Assembly: GCA_002422305.1 (NCBI GenBank)
Contig: DIUG01000005.1
Location: 1 to 22,328, forward strand
From: Patescibacteria group bacterium UBA6164
Lineage (GTDB): Bacteria > Patescibacteriota > Gracilibacteria > BD1-5 > UBA6164
DNA length: 22,328 nt
Direction: 5' to 3'
The stretch's first letter is position 1. Each line of letters opens with the position of its first letter. This document shows, piece after piece, positions 1-9,577 of this stretch. The notes below the pieces were generated by a model. It saw only the letters and a program-made list of their open reading frames with translations, made no database searches and was not told where the DNA came from. The translations under genes and the position numbers were made by a program.

Positions 1-180
1 TCCACAGATTTTAGGTCAATACCTTTTTGTTTTATATGGTTTTTACAAAAATATAACTATGATTTTAAACAAATTATAAGTCCAGAAACTCTTACAACTT
101 TGACTTTACTTATAGCAAATAGTGATCCAAAAGAAAAAGATAGAATGGTTTGACTTATTTTATTACTTCTAAAAAGATAA
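1..180 (+). CDS. C-terminal end of an unrecognised protein (partial)
   Basis: An open frame enters from the left edge and ends at TAA 178-180, giving 59 residues. It contains one in-frame TGA (position 151), read as glycine like elsewhere in the window. The visible part is a hydrophobic, Leu-rich end (motifs PFCFIWFLQK and GLILLLLKR) with no domain I recognise. It stops 2 bases before the start of the Res-like gene, so the two were probably co-transcribed. A restriction-modification partner such as a methyltransferase would fit the context, but nothing in the 59 residues shows that. Confidence 0.55.
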
Positions 181-182
181 TT

Positions 183-1010
183 ATGCAAAAGATGTTATTT
201 GAAGATTTAAATACAATATCTGAAATGTGATTTTTAGATAATTATAAAAATATTCCGTTACATATTTCAACAAATTTAAACAGTAAATTTGAAATAAGAA
301 ACTATCAAAAAGAAGCTTTTGCAAGATTTTCTTATTATTTTAGTGATTATAAAAATAAAATACTACCTATTCACTTGCTTTTCAATATGGCAACTTGAAG
401 TGGTAAAACTTTTGTAATGGCAAGTTTGATTTTAGAACTCTATGAAAAGTGATATAGAAACTTTTTATTCTTTGTAAATTCTACAAACATTATAGAAAAA
501 ACAAAAGAAAATTTCATAAATACTAATTCTTCAAAATACCTTTTTAATGACAAGTTAGTTTTTAATTGAAAACAAATTAAAATTAAAGAAGTAACTAATT
601 TTAGCACTTCTTTAAGTGATGATATAAATATAAAATTTATAACAATTCATTGACTTCATACAGACTTAAATTCTATAAAAGAAAATGGTTTAAGTTATGA
701 AGATTTTGAAGAAAATAAAATAGTTATATTAAGTGATGAAGCTCATCATATAAATTCAACTTCGGCTCTTTTTAATGCTTTAGAAAGTGAAATAAAACAA
801 AAAGAAATATTGTATAGATGAACAACTGAGTTTATTGCAAAATCTATTAAAAATACATTTACTCAAAGAGATTGAAATGATTTATGAGAAGCTTGATTTA
901 AAAAAGAAAAATTCTTAATTATTTCTTACTATTATTTTAATATAATTTACAAACTAACTTATTATTTTAACAAAACCTTAGGATGAAAAGAAAATCTATA
1001 TTATTTTTAA
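183..1010 (+). pseudogene. Truncated type III restriction Res-like DEAD/DEAH helicase
   Basis: The 275-residue frame starts with ATG 183 and carries the start of a type III restriction enzyme Res subunit or related superfamily 2 helicase. It has a NYQKEAF entry motif (Q-motif like), Walker A MATGSGKT (residues 69-76, its Gly encoded by TGA) and Walker B DEAHH (residues 185-189). Res proteins are usually about 900 residues, with a second RecA fold and a C-terminal nuclease; all of that is missing here. After about residue 205 the sequence loses family resemblance, becomes low-complexity (Tyr/Phe/Asn/Lys) and runs across the likely promoter of the next operon, overlapping its first gene by 28 bases. 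I infer a deletion remnant that can no longer act as a nuclease-helicase. A real short protein is possible. Confidence 0.75.
915..946 (+). promoter_or_regulatory. Candidate promoter of the Bat-like operon
   Basis: A perfect TATAAT lies at 941-946, about 37 bases before the ATG at 983, in a very AT-rich stretch. The -35 region is poorly defined (TTAATT near 915-920 is 20 bases away). It lies inside the degenerate tail of the Res-like frame, which suggests that this tail is not functional coding sequence. Confidence 0.35.
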
Positions 1011-2812
1011 TATTTTTTATAATTTTACAATTTTTTACACAATCATTTGCACTATTTGAATCTAGCATAAAAGTAGATAATAATAAAATAGATATAAATG
1101 ATAATCTTATTGTAGACATATCAATAAAAACTGATGAACCTTGAAGTATAGAAATATCAAATATAGAATGAATAGATTTTTTTGATATTATAGGTCAATC
1201 ACAAACTCAATCAAATAATACTCAAATAAGTATTATAAATTGAGAAAAGCAAAATATAAACACAATAAATTTTAATTATAAATTAGTATTACAAGCAAAA
1301 GAAAAGTGAAATTTTGAAATATGACCTGCAACAATTAATAAAGCAATTGAAGAAATAAAAACAAATTCAGTAAATATTGAAGTAACATGAGATAGATTAT
1401 TTATTAATAATACAAATAATTTATGAATAAATAATAATAATAATAATAATAATAAATTAAATACATTAACTAATGATAATAAGCAAAATGAAACAACAAT
1501 AGAGGAATTATCTAAAACTATTGAAAAAAAAGATTTTGTTGATTACACTATCTATATATTTTTATTTATTTTATTTATAATTTTATTACTTTTATTTTTT
1601 ATAATAAAAAATAAAAATCATTTATTATTTGGATTAAAACAAATAATAAATGAAGATGAATATATAAATAACATAATAAGCAAAAAAAATGAAAATATAA
1701 TTAAAAATGAAAATATTATTCTTAAAAATAATTATATTAAAATAGATGATAATAATATAGAAAAAACTAATAAAAATATAAATAATATAGATTTTAAAAA
1801 TAAATATATGGAAAATAAAGATAAAATAATTAATAGTGAAATATTTGAAGAAAATATTATAAATGCATCTAAACAAATAGAAATTTTAGTTAATGAAGTT
1901 CATAAAAAAGTAATATGACAAGATAAATTAATAAAAAGTTTAATAATATGATTATTAGCAAAATGACATATATTATTAGAGTGAGTACCTGGTTTAGCTA
2001 AAACATTAACTGTTTCTACATTATCTAAAACATTAGATTTATGATTTAATAGAATACAATTTACACCAGATTTATTACCAAGTGATTTAATAGGAACTGA
2101 AATTTATAATGTAAAAACTAGTGATTTTTGAATAAAAAAATGACCTATTTTTAATAATTTTATTTTAGCAGATGAAATTAATAGAGCCCCTTCTAAAGTA
2201 CAATCAGCTCTTTTAGAAGCTATGGCAGAAAAACAAGTTACATTATGAAATAAAACCTTTTCTTTAGAACAGCCTTTTATTGTACTAGCAACTCAAAACC
2301 CTATAGAACAATCATGAGTTTATAAATTACCAGAAGCTCAATTAGATAGATTTTTACTTAAAACTATAGTAAGTTATCCTACAAAAGAAGAAGAAATGGA
2401 AATGTATAAAAAAATAAATGATATAAATGATGAAATAATAAATAAAATATTAGATAAAAAAAGAATATTAGAATTACAAAAAATAGTAAAAGATATTTAT
2501 GTAAGTGATAATATTTATGAATATGTTTCAAATATAATTGATGCATCTAGATTTCCTGAAAATTATTGATTAGAAAAAATAAAAAAATATATAAATTATT
2601 GAGTTTCTCCTAGATGATGATTAGCTTTAATTTCAGCATCACAAGTAAATGCTTTAATAAATGGTAGAGCATATGTAATTCCAGAAGATATAAAAGATAT
2701 AGTTTATGAAGCATTAACACATAGAATCTGAATTAATTATGAAGCAATAGCTAATGATATAAGTGAATATGATATTATAAAAGAACTAATTTCATGAATT
2801 GAAATTAGTTAA
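983..2812 (+). CDS. moxR: BatD-like secreted domain fused through a membrane segment to a MoxR AAA+ ATPase
   Basis: One uninterrupted 609-residue frame (frame checked at several points). Residues 1-23 form a signal peptide or anchor (KRKSILFLIFF). Residues 24-150 match the first immunoglobulin-like module of BatD: FESSIKVDNNKI, the NYKLVLQAKEKG stretch, FEIGPATI, then a closing NIEVTG. A second hydrophobic helix at about 188-208 follows an Asn-rich spacer, and then an Asn/Lys-rich linker reaches residue about 290. Residues 294-609 are a complete MoxR ATPase: Walker A GVPGLAKT (334-341), Walker B with D397-E398 in ADEINRAPSKVQ, and sensor 1 ATQNP (436-440). MoxR ATPases and BatD are normally separate proteins of Bat operons. 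Here the topology would put the BatD module outside the cell and the ATPase inside, on one chain. It heads a six-gene series with DUF58, vWA and TPR genes. Confidence 0.92.
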
Positions 2813-2849
2813 TCTTTTTCTTAAATCTAAAATAATAAATGAAAATAAA

Positions 2850-3707
2850 ATGAGTATAGAAAAAAAAATAAAATTACTAGATTTTAAATTAAAAAAAAAT
2901 ATATGATCAAATTTATTTTGAATATATAAAACTAGTTTTCATTGAAAATGAATAGAATTTACAGAACATAAAGAATATAATTTTTGAGATAGTATAAAAG
3001 ATATTGACTGGAAAGTAAGTGCTAAAAGTTGAAATATATATTCTAAAAAATATGAAGAAGAAAGAGATTTAGATGTATTATTTTTTATTGATATATCTAA
3101 ATCAATGGATTTTTGAATTACTGATAAAACAAAAAAAGATATTCAAGAAGAGATTTTTTATAGCTTAGCTTTTTCAGCAATACAAAATAATGATAGTGTT
3201 TGAGCTTTTATATATGATACAAAAATATTAGAATATATACCAAATTCAAAATGAATTACAAATATTTTTAAAATAATTGAAAATATAGAAAAATATAGAA
3301 AAAATTCTAGTTGAGAAAAAAATACTATAAAATTAATAGAATATATAAATAAAATAAATATAAATAAAAATCTTATTTTTATTTTAACTGATGATACAAA
3401 TTTTAATGATGAAAAAGTACTAAAAATATTTTGAACAAAAAATGAAGTAATTTTAATAAATATTTTTGATTATTTTGAGAATAATTTAATAGATGAAAAT
3501 GTAAATATTACATTGAAATCTTGAAATAGTTTTTTAAACATAAATTTAGATAATCACAAAAAAATACAAAATTTTAGAAAATTAAGAAAAGAGAAAATAA
3601 AATTTTTAGAAAAATCTTTAAATAAATCAAATATTTGATATATAAATATAGATAATACTAAAAATATATATAAAGAGTTGGTTTGATATTTTAGTAAAAT
3701 AATATAA
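2850..3707 (+). CDS. DUF58 domain protein with vWA-type metal site
   Basis: A 285-residue cytoplasmic protein without membrane segments. It has the DUF58 hallmark from residue 34: GIEFTEHKEY, FGDSIKDIDWK, then KYEEERDL. A MIDAS motif DISKSMDFG follows at residues 81-89. The TGG in IDWK keeps its usual meaning, while neighbouring glycines are TGA, which rules out a Trp reading of TGA. DUF58 proteins are regularly encoded next to MoxR ATPases and are thought to be their adaptors or substrates; the exact biochemical role is not established. The start at 2850 is chosen because the nearer upstream ATG (2839) runs into TAG after six codons. It lies 37 bases after the ATPase gene and 4 bases before the next one. 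Confidence 0.9.
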
Positions 3708-3711
3708 AAGT

Positions 3712-4161
3712 ATGACTGATATTTATGATATAAAAACAAATATTTTATGAACACCGATAAATATTTTTTATAGTATTTTATACATTTTATTTTTTATAAT
3801 AATTGTATTTCTTTTAAAATATTTATATTCAAAAAAAGATGTAAATAAAAAAGAAATCCTAATAATAAAAGAAAAAATAGATTATAATAAAATACTTGAA
3901 AATATAGATATAAATATATCAAAAGAAAAATTTTATAAAGAATTATCTTTTATAATAAAATGATTTTTGGAAGAAGAAATTAAAAAACCTATATCAAAAA
4001 TGACATTTAAAGAAATAAAAAAGATATGATTAGAAAAAGATATAGAAAACCTAATAAAAAATATATATTACAAAGAATATCAAAAAGATTTTTATGATAA
4101 TTTAGAAATAAGAGAAAAAATAATAAAAGATATATCAAAAATTATAAAACAAAATTTATAA
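3712..4161 (+). CDS. Small membrane-anchored protein of the Bat operon (DUF4381-like position)
   Basis: A 149-residue protein with one N-terminal membrane helix at about residues 17-40 (NIFYSILYILFFIIIVFLL), followed by a charged cytoplasmic tail rich in Lys, Glu and Ile. In Bat and MoxR operons a short single-helix protein such as DUF4381 commonly sits between the DUF58 and the first vWA gene. Position, size and topology fit that, but I see no family-defining motif, so the assignment rests on context. It begins 4 bases after the DUF58 stop and ends 21 bases before the vWA gene. Confidence 0.8.
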
Positions 4162-4182
4162 CTTTAATAAAAAAATAATTAA

Positions 4183-5223
4183 ATGACTTTTTTATACAAC
4201 ATAGAATTTTTAGATAAATGATATTTATTATTATTACTAATAATACCTATTTTTATTTATCTATTTTACAAAAAACTATCTAATGGTTTTGAGTTTTTAT
4301 TTATAAATGATTTGAAAAAAATATTTGGTAATAATTCATATCTATTTTATATAAAAATATTATTATTATTTTTAATTTTTATTAATTATATATTAATTAT
4401 AGCAAATCCTAATATTTGAAATACAACAGAAATTGTTAAAAAAAATGGTATTGATATAGTTATTGTTTTAGATATTTCTGGAAGTATGGAAGCAGAAGAC
4501 TTGAAACCAAATAGAATGGAAGCAGCTAAAAATGTAATAAATAATTTTATATCAAAAATAAAAACAGATAGAATATGATTAGTTATATTTGCTTGAAAAC
4601 CATTTACTTCTATTCCTCTAACATTTGACTATAATATTTTAACTGAAAATATTGATAATATTAGTACAAAAAATATTAACCAATGAATAAATTGATTAAA
4701 TTGAACTGCTATTTGAGATGCTATTTTAATGGCAAAAACACTATTTAAAACTAAAAAAGAAGTAAAAAATAATAATGATGTAACAGATAGAGAAAAAGTA
4801 ATTATATTACTTACAGATTGAGATGCAAATGTATGAGTAGAACCTACACTAGCTTGATTGTCAGCAAAAGAAGAATGAATAAAAATATATACTATATGAA
4901 TTTGAAGCGAAGAATGATGAGTTATAAATTATAAAGTATGACCTTTTAATAAACAACAGCAAATTCCTCCTTTAAATGATAAAAAATTAAAACAAGTTGC
5001 TTATGATACAAATTGAGTATATTTTAGAGCTGATAATAATAATACTTTAGAAGAAATATTTAATGAATTATCAAAATTAAATAAAAATGATATAGAAATA
5101 AATATAAAAAAAGAACATAAACAGTATTATGACCCTTTTATTTATAATTTACTTTTATTATTATGATTATTTATAATTAGCTTATTATTCAAAAAAGAAA
5201 TACCATGGAAATACAAAATTTAA
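4183..5223 (+). CDS. batA: BatA-like membrane vWA protein
   Basis: A 346-residue protein with two N-terminal membrane helices (about 13-29 and 57-78), a von Willebrand factor A domain at about 92-300 and a C-terminal helix at about 320-338. The metal-binding MIDAS is complete: DISGSM at 97-102, the threonine in GTAIGDAI and the aspartate in LLTDGDANVG. The stretch LKPNRMEAAKN followed by GLVIFAG is typical of BatA (the aerotolerance operon family). It probably presents the vWA domain next to the membrane as a metal-dependent protein-binding platform. Its last 19 bases overlap the start of the batB-like gene, so the two are translationally linked. Confidence 0.93.
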
Positions 5224-6200
5224 ATATAATAACAATTATTATTTTTTTGACTATATCAATAGTAATTTGATATATTTTTTATAGATATTATATAGATACA
5301 ATTAAATTTAATAATGTTTATAAAAATTTATCTATATGAAAATATTTTTTTATAAAATATATTTTTTTATTATTATCATTTATAATTTTACTATTTAGTA
5401 TTTTTTGAATTAAATACCAATTAAATGAAGAAAATAATGTTGAAAAATGAATAGATATGATGTTTATTTTAGATGTAAGTAAATCTATGAATGTTTACGA
5501 TATAAACAATTATTCTAGATTAGATATAGCTAAACAATCAATATATAATTATGTAATTAATAATAATTCAAATAGATATTGACTTGTTATATTTGCTTGA
5601 GATGCCATTTCTACTATTCCATTAACAGATGACCATAGTATTTTTTTAACTTTTTTAGAAGGTGTAGATTATAGAAATTTACTTGTTCAATGAAGTGATT
5701 TTAATAAAGCATTAACATTATGAATTGAAAGATTTAATTATGAAAAAGATAGAAGTAAAGCAATAGTTTTTATTTCTGATGGTTGAGATTTAGAAGATAA
5801 AATAGTTTATTCAGATATAAATGATATAGTTAAAAAATGAGAATGAATAAGTTATTTTATTGCTTGAATATGAAGTGAGGAATGATGAAAAATAATAACT
5901 TGAACCGATTTATTTGGTAGATATACTTATCAAGAATTTAATTGAAAAATCGTTATTTCTAAATTAAATGAAAAAAATTTAGAAAATATAGCAAGTGCTA
6001 CTAAATGAAAATATCTTAAAATATCAGATATAAAAGATCTAGAAAAATTAGATAAATATATAAAAAATTTGGAAAAAAAAGCATTGAAAACAAATATATA
6101 CTGAAATAAAAATAGTATAAATAGAGTACTAAGTATTTATAGTTTCATATTTTTTTTAATTTTCTTGATAATATATTTATTTGAAGATAAAAAGATTTAA
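5205..6200 (+). CDS. batB: BatB-like membrane vWA protein
   Basis: A 331-residue paralogue of the preceding protein with the same plan: helices at about 8-25 and 45-68, a vWA domain from about residue 85, and a terminal helix at about 306-325. MIDAS motif DVSKSM is at 90-95, with the later aspartate in FISDGGD. RLDIAKQS followed by GLVIFAGDAIS is the usual BatB signature. The ATG at 5205 lies inside the batA-like frame and gives the expected short N terminus before the first helix. BatA and BatB form complexes in other bacteria, so heteromers are likely here. No Shine-Dalgarno sequence is present; re-initiation after batA is plausible. Confidence 0.92.
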
Positions 6201-6231
6201 ATAAAAAATTTTTATTTACTAAACAAAAAAA

Positions 6232-7083
6232 ATGAAAAAGAAATTTTTTTTAATATTTATATTATGATTTTTGCTTTTAAATAGCTTATATATTTATTCA
6301 TATTATTTTAATACAATTTGAAATAATTTGTTTAATAAAAAATCCTATGAATTAGCTAAACATAATTTTCAAAAATCAAATAATATATATGGTATTTTAA
6401 ATCAAGCTAATTCTTTTTATAAAGAAAAAAATTATGAAGAAGCAATTAAAAAGTATTTAAGTATTTACAACGATGATAAAAATATTTTATCATTTAAAAT
6501 AAATCATAATTTGTGAAATTCTTATTATAAATATTCTGAAATAATAGAAAATAATGAGGAAAAGATACAATATTTACAAAAAACAATAGAATATTACGAA
6601 AAAGCTCTAAATATAATTTATGATGAAGAAACTAAAAAAAATTTAGAATTTGTTTTAGATAAAATAAATAATTTAGAAAAAGAACAATGAGACGAATCAA
6701 AAAGTGAAAAAGAACAATGAGATGAATCACAAGAACAATGAGATGAAACAAAAAATGAATGAAACGAAAATTGAGATGAATGACAAGAGCAATGAGATGA
6801 AACAAAAAGTGAATGAAACGAAAAGTGAGATGAATCACAAGAACAATCAGATGAAACAAAAAATGAATGAAATGAAAATTGAGATGAAAATAATTTGAAT
6901 CCAGAACAAAAACAAATATTAGAAAATTATCAAGAAGCATTAAAACAAAATCAGATTCAAAATAGTAATTATTATAATAAAGTTTATCAAGAAAATAACA
7001 ATGATCCTTTTGAAGATTTTTTTACAGATCCATTTTTTAATAATGATTTATTAAATTGATGAAATAATAAAAAAGATTGGTAA
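6232..7083 (+). CDS. batC: BatC-like TPR protein with acidic Gly-rich repeat tail
   Basis: A 283-residue protein: N-terminal membrane helix (about 4-22), then helical repeats that look like tetratricopeptides (AKHNFQKS, AIKKYLSIYND, LGNSYYKYSE, TIEYYEKAL). From residue 151 to about 219 there is a low-complexity acidic repeat built on EQGDES and EGNENGDE units, followed by a Gln/Asn/Asp-rich end (DPFEDFFTDPFF). BatC proteins of Bacteroides and Leptospira also combine a TPR region with the Bat operon. This is the last gene of the series and is followed by a clear terminator hairpin. Its glycines are nearly all TGA, so standard-code gene callers would shred it into fragments. Confidence 0.88.
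6682..6888 (+). repeat. In-frame tandem repeat encoding EQGDE/EGNENGDE units
   Basis: Imperfect coding repeats within the BatC-like gene: the core EQGDE occurs four times and a fifth copy reads EQSDE, where the glycine TGA has become TCA. Three copies are extended by a GDE-rich stretch of about 12 residues. The DNA repeats are direct and in frame, so this is an expanding coding repeat and not a CRISPR or mobile repeat. The product would be a flexible, strongly acidic linker. Confidence 0.85.
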
Positions 7084-7107
7084 TATTTATTACTAACAAC
7101 TGATTAT

Positions 7108-7136
7108 AAAATAATCCCAAAAAATGGGATTATTTT
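7108..7136. terminator. Bidirectional terminator between the Bat and redox operons
   Basis: Perfect 12-bp stem (arms 7108-7119 and 7125-7136, core AATCCCA/TGGGATT) with a 5-base A loop and T-runs on both strands. It lies 24 bases after the BatC-like stop and 24 bases before the stop codon of the convergent ccdA gene, so it can serve both. Confidence 0.85.
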
Positions 7137-7160
7137 ATTTATATAATATTTCTTATATTA

Positions 7161-7883
7161 TTATTTTTTATTTAAAATATTTCACTCAAACTCGCTTATA
7201 TCAATATAATATCAATTTTCTATTAAATATCATTCTATTTTTTTATCATATCAAGTAAATATAGTAATTCCAACTATTAAAAAAATTATTCATAAAACTT
7301 TTTTGAAATTTGATTTAGGATTAGCTAATATTTTTAATTTTATAACTGCCTTTTGTCAAAATATACTTATTATTATTAACATTAAAGATAAACCTAGTGC
7401 ATAAAAAATTAAATTTATTATTCAAAATAAAAAACTAGCAGGTAAAATAATAGCTAAAATTAAAGCATAAGTAGGACTACAACTTGAAAAAACAGGTCAT
7501 AGAGAAAATCAAATTAAAATATCTTTTTTAAATCAATTATAATGAGTTGAATTATTTAATAATTGATTTGATTTTGAGTCAAATCAAAATTTCATAGATA
7601 TATTTTTCCATAAATTTGGAAAAATAGTTATAATTCAAAGTCAAATTATAATTCAACCTGAAAACATTGCCCAAAATGAATTTGGTATAGAAATAAACAA
7701 TGTTGTTGCTTTTAAAAAAATTGAAAAAAATACTATAGAAAAAGCAAGAGATAGTATAATTACAAAAGGTCATTTTTTGCTATTATTTTCTAAACTTCAA
7801 GCAAGAATTATAGGTAAAAGCGGTAAAATACACGGTGCTAAAATAGTAAGTATTCAAGCAAAAAATGATACAAATAAAATCAT
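7161..7883 (-). CDS. ccdA: CcdA-type thiol:disulfide transmembrane electron carrier
   Basis: A 240-residue polytopic membrane protein with the CcdA/DsbD membrane-domain signature near its start: SFFAGILTILAPCILPLLP with C18. A second cysteine is C135, in GPVFSSCSPTYAL. The two cysteines form the redox pair that passes electrons from cytoplasmic thioredoxin to thiol proteins outside the membrane. Hydrophobic segments match the usual six-helix plan. The ATG at 7883 places the first motif about 8 residues in, as in the family; an upstream TTG in frame would add 12 residues. It lies 94 bases downstream of a membrane-anchored tandem thioredoxin, its likely partner, and ends beside the shared terminator. 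An unusually long loop between helices (residues about 92-122, Asn/Ser-rich) is not typical of short CcdA. Confidence 0.93.
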
Positions 7884-7903
7884 ATTTTTTATATTAAAAG
7901 TAA

Positions 7904-7974
7904 AAAAAGTAGTAAACAAAGTTATGAAAAATTATTAGCTTTTTAAAAATTTGTTTTTTTGTTTACTACTTTTT
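7904..7974. repeat. Inverted repeat between thioredoxin and ccdA genes
   Basis: Perfect 17-bp inverted repeat (arms 7904-7920 and 7958-7974, core AGTAGTAAAC/GTTTACTACT) with a 37-base AT-rich spacer. On the minus strand it lies 4 bases after the thioredoxin stop and 20 bases before the ccdA start. It could be a partial terminator, an mRNA processing or stability hairpin, or an operator. Confidence 0.55.
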
Positions 7975-7977
7975 AAA

Positions 7978-8829
7978 TTATTTTATTTGAGAAATAATAT
8001 CTTCTAAAGTACTTGATAAACTCCATTTTTTTATTTCATTTCAATCTCAATCAACTTGAACAAAAGTATGTTGCATAGTTATTCAATATTTTTGTTTTAA
8101 ATCAGTATATTTATCATAATCAACTTTTAATAAACTTAAATTATCTGGTACTTTATCAGAATTAAAATTTTTATCAGATGTTTGACAAGAAGGACACCAA
8201 GTAGCATTAAAAAATAAAACTATATTTCATTTAGAGTTTTTTAACTCTTCTTCTGAATATTCTATATATTTTCAAGTTATAACTTGATTATCCGTATTAT
8301 TTTCTACAAAATTATTATCTACAGTAGTATTTTTTACAGTTGTATTTTTAGGTAATAAAACAGTATTATCAATTTGGCTTAAAATATCTTCTAAAGTACT
8401 TGATAAACTCCATTTTTTTATTTCATTTCAATCTCAATCAACTTGAACTAATGTAGTTTGTTTAGTTACTCAATATTTTTCTTTTAATTTTTGAGAATTA
8501 TCAAAATCTACTTTTAAAATATTTATATTTTCTGGTATTTCAGAATTTAATAAATTCTCATTTAATTTTTTACAATTAGGACACCAAGAAGCAGAAAAAT
8601 TTAAAATATTTATTTTATCATTTCTAAGTAAATCAGCAGAATAATTATTATATCAAGGTTTAGTAACTTGTTCATAAACTGCTTTACTCTTTAAATCTTT
8701 CATATAACTTGAATAAGTTATATATCATCAAATAGATAAAATTAAAATTATCATTAATAGCATAATAATTTTTCCACACTTTCAATTATGACAAGTTCAA
8801 TTTGAACAAGATTTATTTTCATTTCACAT
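7978..8829 (-). CDS. Membrane-anchored tandem thioredoxin-like protein
   Basis: A 283-residue protein: a short Cys-containing N terminus (C8, C13, C18), one membrane helix at about 21-40, then two thioredoxin-fold domains. Active sites are CPNC (83-86, in SASWCPNC) and CPSC (212-215, in NATWCPSC). Each domain ends with the same stretch, VQVDGDGNEIKKWSLSST. The domains probably face outward, carry out disulfide exchange on envelope proteins and are kept reduced by the CcdA encoded next. Both CXXC motifs are intact. A 66-base exact DNA repeat underlies the two domain ends, which indicates a recent duplication or gene conversion. The gene lies 88 bases downstream of the response regulator, in the same direction. 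Confidence 0.92.
7996..8061. repeat. 66-bp exact direct repeat, copy 1 (thioredoxin domain 2 end)
   Basis: Identical over 66 bases to 8383-8448. It encodes the end of the second thioredoxin domain (QVDGDGNEIKKWSLSST region). The surrounding domain sequence is similar but not identical, so identity is confined to this block. Confidence 0.9.
8383..8448. repeat. 66-bp exact direct repeat, copy 2 (thioredoxin domain 1 end)
   Basis: Partner of 7996-8061, 387 bases apart (129 codons, in frame). Recombination between the copies would delete exactly one thioredoxin domain and leave the frame open. Confidence 0.9.
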
Positions 8830-8917
8830 AAATTAATTAATTATAAATATAAAGTAATTCTATTATACACTTCAACCTTAAATTAAACTTAAATAATAAA
8901 ATTTTAAATTATAAAAC

Positions 8918-9574
8918 TTAAAATTCCTTAATCTTATATCATACTCATTTGATTGTTTCTATAATATTTTTATCTAATTTTTTTCTAATATTTGAAATAT
9001 AAACATCAAGTTTAGCATCTTCCTCAAATATTTTTGAATTTCCCCAAATATATTCTATTAAATCACTTCTTGAAACTACTTGATTATTTCTTTTTATTAA
9101 AAATTCTAAAATCAAAAATTCTTTTTGTGTAAGATGAATAATTTCATAATTTTTTTTGAAAATTCTTGATTTTAAATTAATTAATATATTTCAGACTTTA
9201 AATTCTTCTTTTTCTTGCAAATTTCTTTTTAAAATTATATTAATTCTAGCCTCTAGTTCTCTTAAATCAAAAGGTTTTACTATATAATCAAGTACACCTC
9301 TATAAAATCATTTTAATTTATCTTCTATAGAATCTTTTGCTGTTATCATAAGTATTGGAGTTTTTATTTTTCTATTTAATTTTTCAGCTATATTAAAACC
9401 ATCCATTCATGGAAGCATTACATCAAGTAAAATTAAATCAAATTTTTTTGATAAAGCCTTTTCATATCAATCATCTCATCTATTTGAGACTTCTACTTCA
9501 AAATTTTCTAATTTTAAATAATTAGATATATTTTCAGATATTTCTTTATTATCTTCTATAAGTAATATTTTCAT
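8918..9574 (-). CDS. OmpR/PhoB-family response regulator (TCS 1)
   Basis: A 218-residue regulator. The receiver domain (1-120) has the acidic pocket ED at 7-8, phospho-acceptor D51 in LLDVMLPGMDG, T78 and K100 in VKPF. The switch segment reads RGVLDY where GADDY is usual. The C-terminal winged helix (about 125-218) has LTQKEFLILEFLI, DVYISNIRKKL and a closing IKGVGYKI, as in OmpR-type DNA-binding domains. It starts 3 bases after the stop of the kinase gene, so the two are co-transcribed. Thioredoxin and ccdA follow on the same strand, making them natural targets of its control, though no operator is recognisable. Confidence 0.95.
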
Positions 9575-9577
9575 AAA

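Noticed and set aside
1380..1900. Frame break between a BatD gene and a separate MoxR gene
   Set aside because: The frame is continuous from 983 to 2812 with no TAA or TAG, and the linker is Asn/Lys-rich but open.
6682..6940. CRISPR-like repeat array, or short genes on either strand
   Set aside because: The repeats are in frame, imperfect and without spacers. The frames on the opposite strand and in other phases are shadows of the BatC-like tail.
7579..7773. Short minus-strand open frame inside ccdA
   Set aside because: It is in another phase of the ccdA gene, which has clear family motifs.
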